A stretch of 64,000 nucleotides of DNA from Thalassolituus hydrocarboniclasticus (GTDB taxonomy: Bacteria; Pseudomonadota; Gammaproteobacteria; Pseudomonadales; Oceanobacteraceae), in contig NZ_CP054475.1 of the NCBI RefSeq assembly GCF_025345565.1, forward strand, positions 3,062,006-3,126,005. Direction: 5' to 3'. The position numbers and the translations under genes were made by a program. The notes beneath the pieces are model-generated. The model searched no databases. It saw only the letters and a program-made list of their open reading frames with translations, and was not told the origin of the DNA. Of this stretch, positions 10,660 through 19,678 are shown in pieces (the first letter of the stretch is position 1; every line of letters starts with the position of its first letter).

Positions 10660-10698
10660 CAAAACGCGACAGCTTCCGAAAGAAAACTGCCGCGTCCG
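10660..10698 (-). terminator. Possible partial terminator between dnaK and dnaJ
   Basis: On the minus strand ACGCGGCAG (10695-10687) pairs with CTGTCGCGT (10672-10664) with one mismatch, and TTTTG follows. It lies 28 bp after the dnaK stop and ahead of dnaJ. The loop is long and the T-tract short, so any termination is probably incomplete. Confidence 0.4.
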
Positions 10699-10722
10699 CT
10701 TAACGACTGATGCAGCCGTTAA

Positions 10723-12630
10723 TTACTTGTCTTTAACTTCTTCGAACTCGGCGTCAACAACGTCATCGTCCTGATTGCCGGACTGAGCTTCTGCACCACC
10801 CTGCTGGGCCTGAGCCTGCTCGGCATACAGACGCTGAGCCAGAGAGCTGGACGCTTCAGTCAGAGCCTGAGTCTTGGCTTCGATTTCTTCTTTATCGGTG
10901 CCTTTGATCACAGCTTCCAGATCGGCAATGGCTTTTTCGATGGCGGTTTTCTCGTCATCGGTTACCTTGTCTTTCGCGTCTTCCAGAGTCTTCTTGGTTG
11001 CGTGAATCAGACCATCGGCGGTGTTGCGCACCTGCACCAGCTCTTCGAACTGGCGGTCAGCATCGGCATTCGCTTCTGCATCAGCAACCATTTTTTCGAT
11101 CTCTTCATCGCTCAGACCAGAAGAAGCCTTAATGACGATCGACTGCTCTTTACCGGTAGCCTTGTCTTTCGCGCTCACGTTCAGAATACCGTTGGCATCG
11201 ATATCGAAGGTTACTTCGATCTGTGGCATACCGCGTGGTGCCGGCGGAATATCGGCCAGGTCAAAACGACCCAGTGATTTATTCTGCGCAGCCTGCTTAC
11301 GCTCGCCCTGAACCACGTGAATGGTTACCGCAGTCTGGTTGTCATCCGCCGTTGAGAACACCTGAGATTTCTTGGTCGGAATCGTGGTGTTTTTCTCAAT
11401 AACCGCCGTTGCAACGCCACCCATGGTTTCAATACCCAGAGTCAGCGGCGTTACGTCGAGCAGCAGAACGTCTTTTACATCACCGGACAGAACGGCGCCC
11501 TGAATCGCAGCACCAACAGCCACCGCTTCATCCGGGTTCACATCTTTACGTGGTTCTTTACCGAAGAAGTCAGCAACGCTCTTCTGTACCAGTGGCATAC
11601 GGGTCTGACCGCCCACCAGAATTACTTCGTCAATTTCACCAGAGCTCAGGCCGGCATCTTTCAGTGCGATACGGCAAGGCTCCAGCGAGCGGGTTACCAG
11701 CTCTTCAACCAGAGACTCCAGCTTGGCACGGGTCACTTTCACGTTTAAGTGCTTAGGACCAGTCGCATCGGCCGTGATGTACGGCAGGTTGACGTCAGTC
11801 TGCTGAGAAGAAGACAGCTCAACCTTGGCTTTTTCTGCAGCTTCTTTCAGACGCTGCAGAGCCAGTGGATCGTTGTGCAGATCGATGCCGCTTTCTTTCT
11901 TGAATTCAGCCGCTAAATATTCGATCAGACGCAGGTCAAAGTCTTCACCACCAAGGAACGTGTCACCGTTGGTTGCCAATACTTCGAACTGTTTTTCACC
12001 GTCAACGTCAGCCACTTCGATAATGGAAATATCGAAGGTACCACCACCCAGGTCATAGACTGCGATGGTACGGTCACCGCCTTCTTTATCCATACCATAA
12101 GCCAGAGCCGCTGCGGTTGGCTCGTTGATGATACGCTTAACTTCCAGACCAGCGATTTTACCGGCGTCTTTGGTTGCCTGACGCTGGGAATCGTTAAAGT
12201 AAGCCGGTACGGTAATAACCGCTTCGGTTACTTTCTCGCCCAGATAATCTTCTGCGGTTTTCTTCATTTTCTTCAGAATTTCAGCAGAGATTTGTGGTGG
12301 CGCGTATTTTTCGCCTTTTACTTCTACCCAGGCATCACCGTTATCCGCTTCCATGATTTTGTAAGGAACCATGGAGATATCTTTCTGTACTACGTCGTCT
12401 TTGAAACGACGACCGATCAGACGTTTAACCGCAAACAGGGTGTTGTTCGGGTTGGTGACGGCCTGACGCTTGGCTGACTGGCCAACCAGCACTTCGTCGT
12501 CAGCATAAGCAACGACGGAAGGAGTGGTGCGATCGCCTTCAGCGTTTTCAATCACTTTGGTTTTGTCGCCATCCAGGATTGCCACACAGGAGTTGGTGGT
12601 GCCCAGGTCGATACCGATAATCTTACCCAT
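10723..12630 (-). CDS. dnaK: Chaperone DnaK (Hsp70)
   Basis: 635 aa. ATP-driven protein-folding chaperone partnered by DnaJ and GrpE. Nucleotide-binding domain (1-385) with phosphate loops [12 protein letters not shown] and [12 protein letters not shown] and adenosine motif [13 protein letters not shown]; the conserved linker [19 protein letters not shown]; substrate-binding beta-domain and helical lid; Gln-rich tail and acidic terminus [15 protein letters not shown], typical of proteobacterial DnaK. Second gene after grpE, with a possible promoter of its own in the 116-bp spacer. Confidence 0.99.
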   Translation of the reverse strand: MGKIIGIDLGTTNSCVAILDGDKTKVIENAEGDRTTPSVVAYADDEVLVGQSAKRQAVTNPNNTLFAVKRLIGRRFKDDVVQKDISMVPYKIMEADNGDAWVEVKGEKYAPPQISAEILKKMKKTAEDYLGEKVTEAVITVPAYFNDSQRQATKDAGKIAGLEVKRIINEPTAAALAYGMDKEGGDRTIAVYDLGGGTFDISIIEVADVDGEKQFEVLATNGDTFLGGEDFDLRLIEYLAAEFKKESGIDLHNDPLALQRLKEAAEKAKVELSSSQQTDVNLPYITADATGPKHLNVKVTRAKLESLVEELVTRSLEPCRIALKDAGLSSGEIDEVILVGGQTRMPLVQKSVADFFGKEPRKDVNPDEAVAVGAAIQGAVLSGDVKDVLLLDVTPLTLGIETMGGVATAVIEKNTTIPTKKSQVFSTADDNQTAVTIHVVQGERKQAAQNKSLGRFDLADIPPAPRGMPQIEVTFDIDANGILNVSAKDKATGKEQSIVIKASSGLSDEEIEKMVADAEANADADRQFEELVQVRNTADGLIHATKKTLEDAKDKVTDDEKTAIEKAIADLEAVIKGTDKEEIEAKTQALTEASSSLAQRLYAEQAQAQQGGAEAQSGNQDDDVVDAEFEEVKDK

Positions 12631-12696
12631 TTTTCAATTCTCCATTCATGGCAGCTTACGCTGCGTGAACTATTAACCGTTGTATTTGTGTTGCTT

Positions 12697-12726
12697 TCTA
12701 TATAAGTCCGGGAAACAGGCTTTCAA
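12697..12726 (-). promoter_or_regulatory. Possible internal promoter before dnaK
   Basis: Minus strand TTGAAA (12726-12721), 18-bp spacer, TATAGA (12702-12697), about 65 bp ahead of the dnaK ATG. Fits sigma-70 moderately; the GC-rich sigma-32 -10 element is lacking. Confidence 0.35.
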
Positions 12727-12746
12727 GGCCCCCGGTAACAATAAAA

Positions 12747-13322
12747 TCAGGCGCTTTCGTCGATTTGTGGTGCGCCTTTACTCACCACCACCATTGCCGG
12801 ACGCAACAGACGTCCCTGCAGGGTGTAACCTTTCTGCATCACTGCAATAACGGTATTCGGTGCGGCATCCGGATTCTCAACCATGGCCATTGCCTGATGG
12901 AATTCCGGATTAAACGCAGAGCCAACCGGATCTACACTTTCCACCTTGAATTTTTCCAGACCGGCAACCAGGCCGCTCAGGGTCATTTCCACGCCTTCGC
13001 GGATCGCTTTTGTTGCTTCATCATCGGCAACAGCCGCAGCCAGCGCGCGTTCCAGATTATCGACGGTCGCCAGCATTTCGTTGGCAAACTTCTCAACGCC
13101 AAACTTATGGGCTTTTTCCACATCCAGCTCAGCACGACGGCGTACGTTCTGCATCTCTGCCTGAACACGCAATACCTGTTCTTTCAGCTCAGCCACTTCC
13201 TGCAGTGCGCTGGCAAGCTGATCATCAGCAGATTCTGTGGCAGTGGCATCCGCCGCATCCACCGGAGTTTCAGCCTCCAGTTGCTCCTGGAGTTCTTCTT
13301 GAACCTTCTGCTCTTCCGACAT
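12747..13322 (-). CDS. grpE: Nucleotide exchange factor GrpE
   Basis: 191 aa. Releases ADP from DnaK. N-terminal acidic, Ala-rich disordered stretch (1-40), long dimerising coiled coil (about 40-110: LKEQVLRVQAEMQNVRRRAELDVEKA split over two helices, then KFANEMLATVDNLERAL) and the C-terminal beta-domain with FNPEFHQAMAMV and KGYTLQGRLLRPAMVVVSK. First gene of the grpE-dnaK-dnaJ unit. GAGGAAAG precedes the ATG and a near-consensus sigma-32 promoter lies at 13360-13391, so heat-shock control is strongly suggested. Confidence 0.98.
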   Translation of the reverse strand: MSEEQKVQEELQEQLEAETPVDAADATATESADDQLASALQEVAELKEQVLRVQAEMQNVRRRAELDVEKAHKFGVEKFANEMLATVDNLERALAAAVADDEATKAIREGVEMTLSGLVAGLEKFKVESVDPVGSAFNPEFHQAMAMVENPDAAPNTVIAVMQKGYTLQGRLLRPAMVVVSKGAPQIDESA

Positions 13323-13359
13323 CTATCTTTCCTCGGTCACTGTTTTCGAAACTGTCGGC

Positions 13360-13391
13360 TATATGGGGGACGAACGGATGAGATTCAAGGG
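13360..13391 (-). promoter_or_regulatory. Sigma-32 heat-shock promoter of grpE
   Basis: On the minus strand CCCTTGAA (13391-13384), 15-nt spacer, then CCCCATATA (13368-13360). This is very close to the sigma-32 consensus (CTTGAA ... CCCCATNT). It lies about 40 bp upstream of the grpE start and only about 35 bp from the SOS boxes of the divergent recN. Confidence 0.85.
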
Positions 13392-13409
13392 CCAGCCTGC
13401 AACATTCTC

Positions 13410-13456
13410 TTGACAGAATCGAATACTGTATATAAAAACACTGTATATCCATTCAG
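13410..13456 (+). promoter_or_regulatory. recN promoter with tandem LexA (SOS) boxes
   Basis: TTGACA at 13410-13415 serves as -35. CTGTATATCCATTCAG (13441-13456) fits CTG-N10-CAG exactly. CTGTATATAAAAACAC (13426-13441) is one base from that pattern and shares its last base with the second box. Both overlap the -10/start region, as expected for repression by LexA. recN of E. coli also carries several boxes. Confidence 0.85.
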
Positions 13457-13471
13457 ATACGGAGCATCGCC

Positions 13472-15145
13472 ATGCTGGCTCATCTGTCCATTCATCAGTT
13501 TGCGTTAGTCGATCAGCTGGAACTTGAACTGCAACCCGGCATGTCGGTAATTACCGGCGAAACCGGTGCCGGTAAATCGATTCTGCTCGATGCGCTCGGG
13601 CTTACCCTTGGCGAGCGCGCCGATGCCGGCTGCGTGCGCAACAACGCCGAAAAAGCCGAAGTGTCCGCCTCGTTCACTCTGAACGAACAGGCACGGCTAT
13701 GGTTGCAACAGCGGGATATTCCCGCCGATGATGACTGGGTGATTCTGCGCCGTATTATTTCCGCCGAAGGCCGTTCACGCGGCTACATCAATGGTCGTCC
13801 CGCATCCGCCAACGACCTGAAAGACATCGGCCAGTATCTGATCGAAATTCACTCCCAGCATGCCCATCAGCGCCTGCTGCAGAAAGACACCCCGCGCCAG
13901 CTGCTGGATGCTTTTGGCGGACTGCAGCTGCAGGCAACCGAGGTAGCACTGGTCTGGTCAGAATGGCAGCAACACGCCAAACGCCTTGCCATGCTGCAGG
14001 AAGAAAGTGCCGAAATAACGGCCCAGCGCCAGCTGCTGACCTATCAGGTTGAAGAACTGCGCCAGCTGGCACCGGGAGAGACCGAGCTGGACGAGCTGGA
14101 AGCCGAACATAAACGTCTGGCCAATGCCGAAAACATGCTGCTTAACGGCCAGTATGCAATGGCCGCCTGTTATGGCGATGACAACGGCGAGCTGGCCGCA
14201 ACCCAGCTGACCTATCAGGCCATTACCCGCCTCGATAATATCGACGACCAGCATCCGCTGCTGAACGAAGCCCGTGATTTGCTGCAACAGGCACAAATCC
14301 AGCTGGAAGAAGCCGGTCGTTCGCTGCAGCACTACCTTGAGCTGGTCGATATTAATCCGCACCGGCTGCAACAGGTTGAGAGCCGCCTCAGCGACCTGTA
14401 CAGCATGGCGCGCAAGCATCAGATTCAGCCACAACAACTGCACTCATACTGGCAGGAGCAGGAAGAAGCGCTCGCCGGCCTGAATCTCAGCGACGAAGAT
14501 CTGGCTGAACTTGAACAGCAGGTGCAGGAGCTGCAGGCGGAATACAGCACACTGGCACAACAGCTCAGCAGTGCCCGTCAGGCCGCAGCAGCACGGATGG
14601 ACAGCGAAGTGGAAGCTCACTTCGAAGCACTGGCTCTGGGTCGCGCCCGCTTTATCACTCAGGTTGAAAGCGGCAGCGCCGAAAGTGGCAACAAACACGG
14701 TATCGACCAGATCGGCTTTTTTGTACAGACTAACCCGGGCATGCCCGGCGGCCCATTGGCCAAAGTCGCTTCTGGCGGTGAACTGGCCCGTATCAGTCTG
14801 GCCATTCAGGTAGTAACCGCTGCTGTCAGCGAAACACCTTGTCTGATTTTTGATGAGGTCGATGTCGGTATCGGTGGCGGTACCGCTGAACGTGTTGGCC
14901 GCCTGCTACGGACTTTGGGCAAAGACAGCCAGGTGCTCTGCGTTACCCACCAGCCGCAGGTCGCAGCCCAGGCACATCAGCATTATCAGGTAAGCAAAAT
15001 CAGTGGTGACAGCGCCACCCACACCCAGCTGCGTGAACTGAGTGAGAAACAGCGCTCAGAGGAAATTGCGCGGATGCTGGGCGGCGTCGATATCACCAAA
15101 CAAACCCTGGCCCATGCACAGGAAATGCTGGCTCTGGTCCGATAA
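13472..15145 (+). CDS. recN: DNA repair protein RecN
   Basis: 557 aa, full length. SMC-like ATPase acting in double-strand-break repair. Walker A GETGAGKS near residue 30, long central coiled coils (about 150-380, rich in Gln, Glu and Leu), and the C-terminal ABC half with signature VASGGELARISLAIQV and Walker B CLIFDEVDVGIGGG. GGAG (13461-13464) lies 7 nt before the ATG. Two tandem SOS boxes cover its promoter, so induction by DNA damage is expected. Divergent from grpE, convergent with fur. Confidence 0.98.
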   Translation: MLAHLSIHQFALVDQLELELQPGMSVITGETGAGKSILLDALGLTLGERADAGCVRNNAEKAEVSASFTLNEQARLWLQQRDIPADDDWVILRRIISAEGRSRGYINGRPASANDLKDIGQYLIEIHSQHAHQRLLQKDTPRQLLDAFGGLQLQATEVALVWSEWQQHAKRLAMLQEESAEITAQRQLLTYQVEELRQLAPGETELDELEAEHKRLANAENMLLNGQYAMAACYGDDNGELAATQLTYQAITRLDNIDDQHPLLNEARDLLQQAQIQLEEAGRSLQHYLELVDINPHRLQQVESRLSDLYSMARKHQIQPQQLHSYWQEQEEALAGLNLSDEDLAELEQQVQELQAEYSTLAQQLSSARQAAAARMDSEVEAHFEALALGRARFITQVESGSAESGNKHGIDQIGFFVQTNPGMPGGPLAKVASGGELARISLAIQVVTAAVSETPCLIFDEVDVGIGGGTAERVGRLLRTLGKDSQVLCVTHQPQVAAQAHQHYQVSKISGDSATHTQLRELSEKQRSEEIARMLGGVDITKQTLAHAQEMLALVR

Positions 15146-15167
15146 GCCGCAGCCGTCAGGCGGACAT

Positions 15168-15196
15168 AAAAAAAGCAGCCAATGGCTGCTTTTTTT
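15168..15196. terminator. Bidirectional intrinsic terminator (recN / fur)
   Basis: AGCAGCCA/TGGCTGCT stem between A7 and T7 tracts, separating genes ending at 15145 (+) and 15214 (-). Confidence 0.93.
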
Positions 15197-15213
15197 ATGT
15201 CTGTCGCGCAGGA

Positions 15214-15621
15214 TTACTTTTTCTTGCGTACGTACAGCACCAGACTGTGTTCAACCAGCTCAAAGCCATGTTCTTCGGCAATTTCATGCTGCAGGCGTTC
15301 AATCTGGGCGTTGGTAAATTCGATCACTGTGCCGTCATCAACGTTAACCATATGATCATGGTGCTCGCCACGCGCCAGTTCAAACACAGAATGACCACCA
15401 TCAAAGTTATGGCGGGTCACCAGACCAGCACTTTCAAACTGAGTCAGTACCCGATACACAGTCGCCAGACCAACATCCTCACCGGCTTCAATCAGAGATT
15501 TATAAACATCTTCCGCACTCATATGTGCATCGATATTGGTTTCCAGAATGCTCAGGATTTTCACCCGCGGCAAAGTGACTTTAAGGCCTGCTTTACGCAA
15601 CTCCACGTTCTGATCGGACAT
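15214..15621 (-). CDS. fur: Ferric uptake regulator Fur
   Basis: 135 aa from ATG 15621, which gives the family start MSDQNVELRKAGLKVTLPR; an in-frame ATG at 15642 would add seven residues. Dimeric metal-dependent repressor of iron uptake. Winged helix (1-83) with VGLATVYRVLTQFESAGLV, and metal sites in HNFDGGHSVFEL and GEHHDHMVNV. The protein contains no cysteine: the CxxC structural-zinc motif of E. coli Fur is replaced by VNVDDG. The C-terminus LYVRKKK matches Pseudomonas Fur. Divergent from omlA, as in Pseudomonas. Confidence 0.97.
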   Translation of the reverse strand: MSDQNVELRKAGLKVTLPRVKILSILETNIDAHMSAEDVYKSLIEAGEDVGLATVYRVLTQFESAGLVTRHNFDGGHSVFELARGEHHDHMVNVDDGTVIEFTNAQIERLQHEIAEEHGFELVEHSLVLYVRKKK

Positions 15622-15732
15622 TGCTTTCCTCGAATATTTCACAGCAACTTGAATTATCGGGTATTATCGCGGGTCTAAGTCACAACGCAACACCATGCAA
15701 CTACAACGCACTCAGAGACAACACCAATTATT

Positions 15733-16131
15733 ATGCGAATCCCAATTCTGACCCTTTTACTCGGTTTTGCAACCCTTTCCGGCTGTGTCTTCCCTGGCGT
15801 CTACAAACTGAACGTGCAGCAGGGCAATATTGTAACTGCCGATATGCTGGAACAGCTGAAGCCCGGTATGAACGCACGCCAGGTAGCATATGTCATGGGC
15901 AACCCGGTGGTTCGCAATCCTTTTGAACAACAACGCTGGGATTATCTGTACACCCTTGAACAGCGTGACAAGGTCATCAAAAACTACACCATCAGTGTCT
16001 ACTTTGATGCTCAGGGCAACTACACCCACTACACAGGTACATTGCCGGAGCAGGCTTTCAAAGAAGAAGACCAGCTGAAAACCCTGCCAACCGAGGAAAA
16101 ATCGGTTAACACTGTGCCAACCGACATCTGA
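15733..16131 (+). CDS. bamE: Outer membrane assembly lipoprotein OmlA/BamE
   Basis: 132 aa. BAM-complex accessory lipoprotein that helps insert outer-membrane proteins. Signal peptide with lipobox LSGC, lipidated Cys18. The SmpA/OmlA core contains LKPGMNARQVAYVMGNPVV followed by WDYLYTLEQ and a YFDAQGNYT strand. The tail (ALA/Glu-rich, from about residue 105) is variable in the family. Divergent from fur across 111 bp and ended by a bidirectional terminator, the same neighbourhood as Pseudomonas omlA. Confidence 0.95.
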   Translation: MRIPILTLLLGFATLSGCVFPGVYKLNVQQGNIVTADMLEQLKPGMNARQVAYVMGNPVVRNPFEQQRWDYLYTLEQRDKVIKNYTISVYFDAQGNYTHYTGTLPEQAFKEEDQLKTLPTEEKSVNTVPTDI

Positions 16132-16150
16132 GATGCAATCTGTTGAGCAT

Positions 16151-16179
16151 AAAAAAGCCAGGCAATGCCTGGCTTTTTT
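16151..16179. terminator. Bidirectional intrinsic terminator (omlA / rnfH)
   Basis: AGCCAGGCA/TGCCTGGCT stem with flanking A6 and T6 tracts, between genes ending at 16131 (+) and 16207 (-). Confidence 0.93.
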
Positions 16180-16206
16180 ATGTTTGCATTAATATCCGCA
16201 GACGTC

Positions 16207-16500
16207 TTACTTCTGCGCTTTTGCCGCCCGGTTAGCGCGGGCCTGCTTGGGGTCAATCAGCAGCGGGCGATAAATTTCTATACGATCACCATCCCGCACG
16301 ACATCCGTTTCCGGTGCACGCGATGCTTTGCCAAAAATACCGAATTTTGCCTCTGCTAATACCAACTCCGGAAACTCGGCTTCGATACCTGACTGCCGAA
16401 CAGCCTCCAGCATGCTGGTACCTTCTTCAACCTCAACACTGAGAATTTTCTGTTTATGTGGCAATGCATACGCCACTTCAACACGGATCATGTCAGCCAT
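16207..16500 (-). CDS. rnfH: RnfH family protein (ubiquitin-fold)
   Basis: 97 aa from ATG 16500, which overlaps the end of ratA by eight bases (ATGGCTGA); a longer frame from 16530 would run deep into ratA. Small beta-grasp protein of the RnfH/UPF0125 family: IRVEVAYALPHKQKILSVEV, then GIFGKASRAPETDVVRDGDR and EIYRPLLIDPK. Function is unsettled; the pairing with RatA is widely conserved and suggests a joint role in the toxin-like activity or membrane/electron-transfer maintenance. The Lys/Arg/Ala-rich tail is typical. Confidence 0.92.
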   Translation of the reverse strand: MADMIRVEVAYALPHKQKILSVEVEEGTSMLEAVRQSGIEAEFPELVLAEAKFGIFGKASRAPETDVVRDGDRIEIYRPLLIDPKQARANRAAKAQK

Positions 16501-16924
16501 AAATTTCTTTTGCTCGTTTAACAAAGGCATCCACCATCATATTGGCGACCTGTTTAAAAACCGCCCCCAAAGCAACACCGGCCAGTTTATTGCCGACATC
16601 AAAATCCATATCCAAAGATACCTTGCAGGCCTCATCGGACAGCGGATGAAAACGCCAGACACCATGAAAGTGCGTAAACGGGCCATCCACCAGCCGCATT
16701 TCCATACGTTCCGGACGCTGCAGTGTATTGCGGGTACTGAAGCTCTGATTAACACCGGCTTTGGCAATGGTCAGCCGGGCTTCGATAAAATCGTCACCCT
16801 CAGCCAATACTTCTGTCGCCTGGCAGCCCTGCAGAAACTCAGGGTAACGGCGCACATCGTTTACCAGATCAAACATCTGCTCTGCGGTATGCATCACCAA
16901 CGCACTGCGCGTAATACTGGTCAT
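16493..16924 (-). CDS. ratA: RatA, START/coenzyme Q-binding-like protein
   Basis: 143 aa, full length. Helix-grip (polyketide cyclase/COQ10) fold; the E. coli homologue inhibits 70S assembly as a toxin, while other relatives bind ubiquinone. Seen here: MTSITRSALVMHTAEQMFDLVNDV split at the usual first strand and helix, YPEFLQGC, then DMDFDVGNKLAGVALGAVF. Overlaps rnfH by eight bases, implying translational coupling. Convergence on both readings (toxin or Q-carrier chaperone) cannot be resolved from sequence. Confidence 0.92.
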   Translation of the reverse strand: MTSITRSALVMHTAEQMFDLVNDVRRYPEFLQGCQATEVLAEGDDFIEARLTIAKAGVNQSFSTRNTLQRPERMEMRLVDGPFTHFHGVWRFHPLSDEACKVSLDMDFDVGNKLAGVALGAVFKQVANMMVDAFVKRAKEIYG

Positions 16925-16945
16925 TTACACTCGCTCTCCGCCGTC

Positions 16946-18442
16946 TCAGGAAAGACCTTCAACAAAGATGATAAAAATCGCAGCCGGTGAAACATAGCGC
17001 ACCATAAACCGCCAGATATTAAACAGCAGCGGACTTTTAACCCGCGCTTCGGCAGCCACCGACTCACGCGACATAAACCAGCCGACGAAGATGGCGATAA
17101 AGACGCCACCCAGCGGCATCATGACGTTGGCCGTGATAAAGTCGAGCAGATCAAAGAAGGTCTTACCTTTCACGCTGCGCTCAGTTCCTTCCGCCAGTGG
17201 CTCTTCACTCAGTGCGGTGGTGTTGGCATACAGATGGAAGACAGACTCACTGCTCTGTGTTTCTTCACCGGTAGTCGCGTCAGTCACAGTCGTGGCGATG
17301 GTTTCGGTTACAAAGAATTGCTCATCACCCCAGTCATTGAATGACAGCACCGAACCAATCCCCAGCAACCAGGCCAGGAAACAGACACCAAAGGTTGCCT
17401 TCGCCCGGCTGAAGCCATTTTCCACCGCCCAGGCCACCGCCGGCTCGGCAATCGAGATGGCCGAACTCCAGGCCGCAATCACCACTAGAACAAAGAAAGC
17501 CGTACCAATTAAGGTTCCACCCGGCAGAGCACCGAAAGCGATAGGCAGTGTCTGGAATATCAGACCTGGGCCAGATGCCGGCTCCAGTCCATGCGAAAAC
17601 ACGATAGGGAAAATAATCAGGCCGGCAACCAGTGCCACCAGAGTGTCCAGAAAGGCAACCGCCAGAATGGTCTTACCCAGTGACGCCTGAGACGGCATAT
17701 AAGCGCCGTATGCCATAATCGCGCCCATACCCAAGCTCAGGGTAAAGAACGCGTGACCCAAAGCAACAACCACGCTATGGGTGGTCAGTTTGCTGAAATC
17801 AAAGATAAAGAGGAAATCCCAGCCCTGAACAAAACCCGGCGTCGTGATGCTGTAGCCCAGCAACAGAATCAGCATCAGGAACAGCATCGGCATGAGCAGG
17901 CGGACACTGTCTTCCAGTCCGTGCTTAACGCCACGGGCAATAACAAAGCCGGTCATCAGCATAAATAAGGTGTGCAGCCCAAGCAGCATCCATGGGTCAC
18001 CCAGCAACGCGCCAAAGGAGGCCTGAGCCAATTCCCCCGTTGCTCCGGCAAATTCACCTGATGCCATTTTGCCGACATAGGCCAGCGTCCAGCCGGCAAT
18101 CACGCTGTAAAACGACAGAATAAAGAAGCCAGATACCGCCCCCATCCAGCCGATACCGGAAAACAGCCGCGGAGCATTATTCTCGCGCGCCATCGCCTGC
18201 ATGGTATGAATCGGACTCATCCGGCCTTTGCGGCCCAGCAGTACCTCAGCCATCATCACCGGCACACCAGCGACCAGAATGCACACCAGGTACATCAGAA
18301 CAAAAGCGCCACCGCCGTTTTCACCTGTAATATATGGAAACTTCCAGATATTCCCCAACCCGACAGCCGATCCGGTGGCGGCCAGAATAAATGTCCAGCG
18401 GCTACCCCAGATACCGTGCACTCCGCGTTTGTCTGCGCTCAT
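16946..18442 (-). CDS. Sodium-dependent transporter, NSS (SNF) family
   Basis: 498 aa from ATG 18442; a longer frame from 18502 adds a basic, non-conserved leader. Inner-membrane Na+-coupled symporter of the LeuT fold. The family opening [26 protein letters not shown] is split by the usual unwound TM1, with [13 protein letters not shown] in TM2; about eleven to twelve hydrophobic segments follow. An extracytoplasmic or loop insertion (about residues 385-425, with [19 protein letters not shown]) lies before the last pair of helices. Substrate, likely an amino acid, cannot be assigned. Shares a short gap with ratA on the same strand and is divergent from smpB. Confidence 0.92.
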   Translation of the reverse strand: MSADKRGVHGIWGSRWTFILAATGSAVGLGNIWKFPYITGENGGGAFVLMYLVCILVAGVPVMMAEVLLGRKGRMSPIHTMQAMARENNAPRLFSGIGWMGAVSGFFILSFYSVIAGWTLAYVGKMASGEFAGATGELAQASFGALLGDPWMLLGLHTLFMLMTGFVIARGVKHGLEDSVRLLMPMLFLMLILLLGYSITTPGFVQGWDFLFIFDFSKLTTHSVVVALGHAFFTLSLGMGAIMAYGAYMPSQASLGKTILAVAFLDTLVALVAGLIIFPIVFSHGLEPASGPGLIFQTLPIAFGALPGGTLIGTAFFVLVVIAAWSSAISIAEPAVAWAVENGFSRAKATFGVCFLAWLLGIGSVLSFNDWGDEQFFVTETIATTVTDATTGEETQSSESVFHLYANTTALSEEPLAEGTERSVKGKTFFDLLDFITANVMMPLGGVFIAIFVGWFMSRESVAAEARVKSPLLFNIWRFMVRYVSPAAIFIIFVEGLS

Positions 18443-18560
18443 CGTTCTTTTTACCCAATCTTCAGTTCGGCGTATTGTCCGGGATTTGCCCCCTCGCCTC
18501 AACCCAAAGCAGCGCGACAGCTACTGCCTTTTCTACACTTCGTCAGTTATACTCGCCGCC

Positions 18561-19043
18561 ATGAGCACCAAGAAAAAACCCAAAACAAATGGCGGCACGA
18601 TCGCCCTCAACAAAAAAGCCCGTCACGATTACTTCCTGGAAGACAAACTGGAAGTCGGACTGGTGCTGACCGGTTGGGAAGTAAAAGCCCTGCGCGAAGG
18701 CAAATGTCAGCTGGTCGATTCCTATATCGTCATGCATAAAGGCGAAGCCTGGCTGAGTGGCGCACTGATCACACCGCTGAAACAGGCGTCGACCCACATC
18801 GTTACCGAACCGCGGCGTGAGCGTAAACTGCTGATGCACCGCCGTGAAATCGACCGTCTGAATCAGAAAATTCAGGCCAAGGGTTACACCTGCGTCTGCA
18901 CCGCGATTTACTGGAAAGGCCCCAACGTCAAAGCAGAAATCGCTCTGGCCAAAGGTAAGCAAAGCCACGATAAACGCGATGCTTCCAAAGATCGTGACTG
19001 GGCCAAGCAGAAAGAACGGATCATGAAGCACACCACCCGCTGA
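18561..19043 (+). CDS. smpB: SsrA-binding protein SmpB
   Basis: 160 aa from ATG 18561; the frame extends upstream but without family similarity. Binds the tRNA-like domain of tmRNA and brings it to stalled ribosomes. Typical blocks: [33 protein letters not shown], and the basic tail [20 protein letters not shown] that enters the empty mRNA channel. It lies 121 bp before ssrA in the same direction, a frequent arrangement. Confidence 0.98.
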   Translation: MSTKKKPKTNGGTIALNKKARHDYFLEDKLEVGLVLTGWEVKALREGKCQLVDSYIVMHKGEAWLSGALITPLKQASTHIVTEPRRERKLLMHRREIDRLNQKIQAKGYTCVCTAIYWKGPNVKAEIALAKGKQSHDKRDASKDRDWAKQKERIMKHTTR

Positions 19044-19098
19044 CAGATGTCAGACAACTGTGGTAAGCTGACTCATCTTGTTTGCAGGCAGGCAGGGG

Positions 19099-19128
19099 TT
19101 GAAAAACACCAGACTGCCCTCATATAAG
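19099..19128 (+). promoter_or_regulatory. Likely ssrA promoter
   Basis: TTGAAA (19099-19104), 18-bp spacer, TATAAG (19123-19128), about 37 bp before the mature tmRNA 5' end, leaving a short precursor leader for RNase P removal. Confidence 0.6.
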
Positions 19129-19164
19129 ACACTAAGACCTGAGCAAGTAGCAGGCGACGAATTC

Positions 19165-19520
19165 GGGGATGATTAGGATTCGACGTTGATTACAAAGCTA
19201 TGGGTGCATGCCGAGAGTGTATAGCGATCTCGTAAATAAACGTTATACATAGTTATAGTCGCAAACGACGAAACTTACGCACTAGCGGCTTAAGCCCGCT
19301 TACCTCCGAACTCGGGTTCCTGTAGCCGGGGGACGAGGGCGACGTCTTACAGGATCGCCCGGATGCTTCGCTCGGAGCTGAAAGGTTAAACTTAATCGAG
19401 CTCGTTCTGAACGGCCTGCCCCTCGGCCCGTGACGAACTAAATCAATAGAGACGGCTAAGCATGTAGATCCTCTAGTGGAGGATTGGCGGACGCGGGTTC
19501 AAATCCCGCCATCTCCACCA
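19165..19520 (+). ncRNA. ssrA: Transfer-messenger RNA (tmRNA)
   Basis: About 356 nt. The 5' GGGGATG pairs with CATCTCC before the encoded 3' ACCA (ending 19520), and GACGCGGGTTCAAATCCCGC forms the T arm. The tag frame starts at the resume codon GCA (19261) and reads ANDETYALAA, stop TAA at 19291-19293; the degradation signal ends in LAA/ALAA as expected. Works with SmpB, encoded just upstream, to rescue stalled ribosomes and mark products for proteolysis. Confidence 0.98.
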
Positions 19521-19530
19521 TACAAACAGA

Positions 19531-19565
19531 AAAGCCCTGACCAGAAATGGCCAGGGCTTTTTTGT
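19531..19565 (+). terminator. ssrA intrinsic terminator
   Basis: AAAGCCCTG pairs with CAGGGCTTT, with an inner CCA/TGG pair and a GAAA loop, followed by T6, 11 bp after the tmRNA 3' end. Confidence 0.9.
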
Positions 19566-19641
19566 TTCTTCCGCACCACAGAGATCGCTGCCATAGGTAA
19601 CGATAACAGCACCATGCACTCCTGAGACTTTTGTCTACAAT

Positions 19642-19674
19642 AAAAGCATCTTCTAATACTGAATGGATGCTTTT
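19642..19674 (+). other. Inverted repeat at the chemoreceptor start
   Basis: AAAAGCATC and GATGCTTTT are perfect 9-bp arms around a 15-nt loop, ending five bases before the preferred ATG at 19679. It could hide the ribosome-binding region or act as a weak terminator. Confidence 0.4.
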
Positions 19675-19678
19675 TGCT

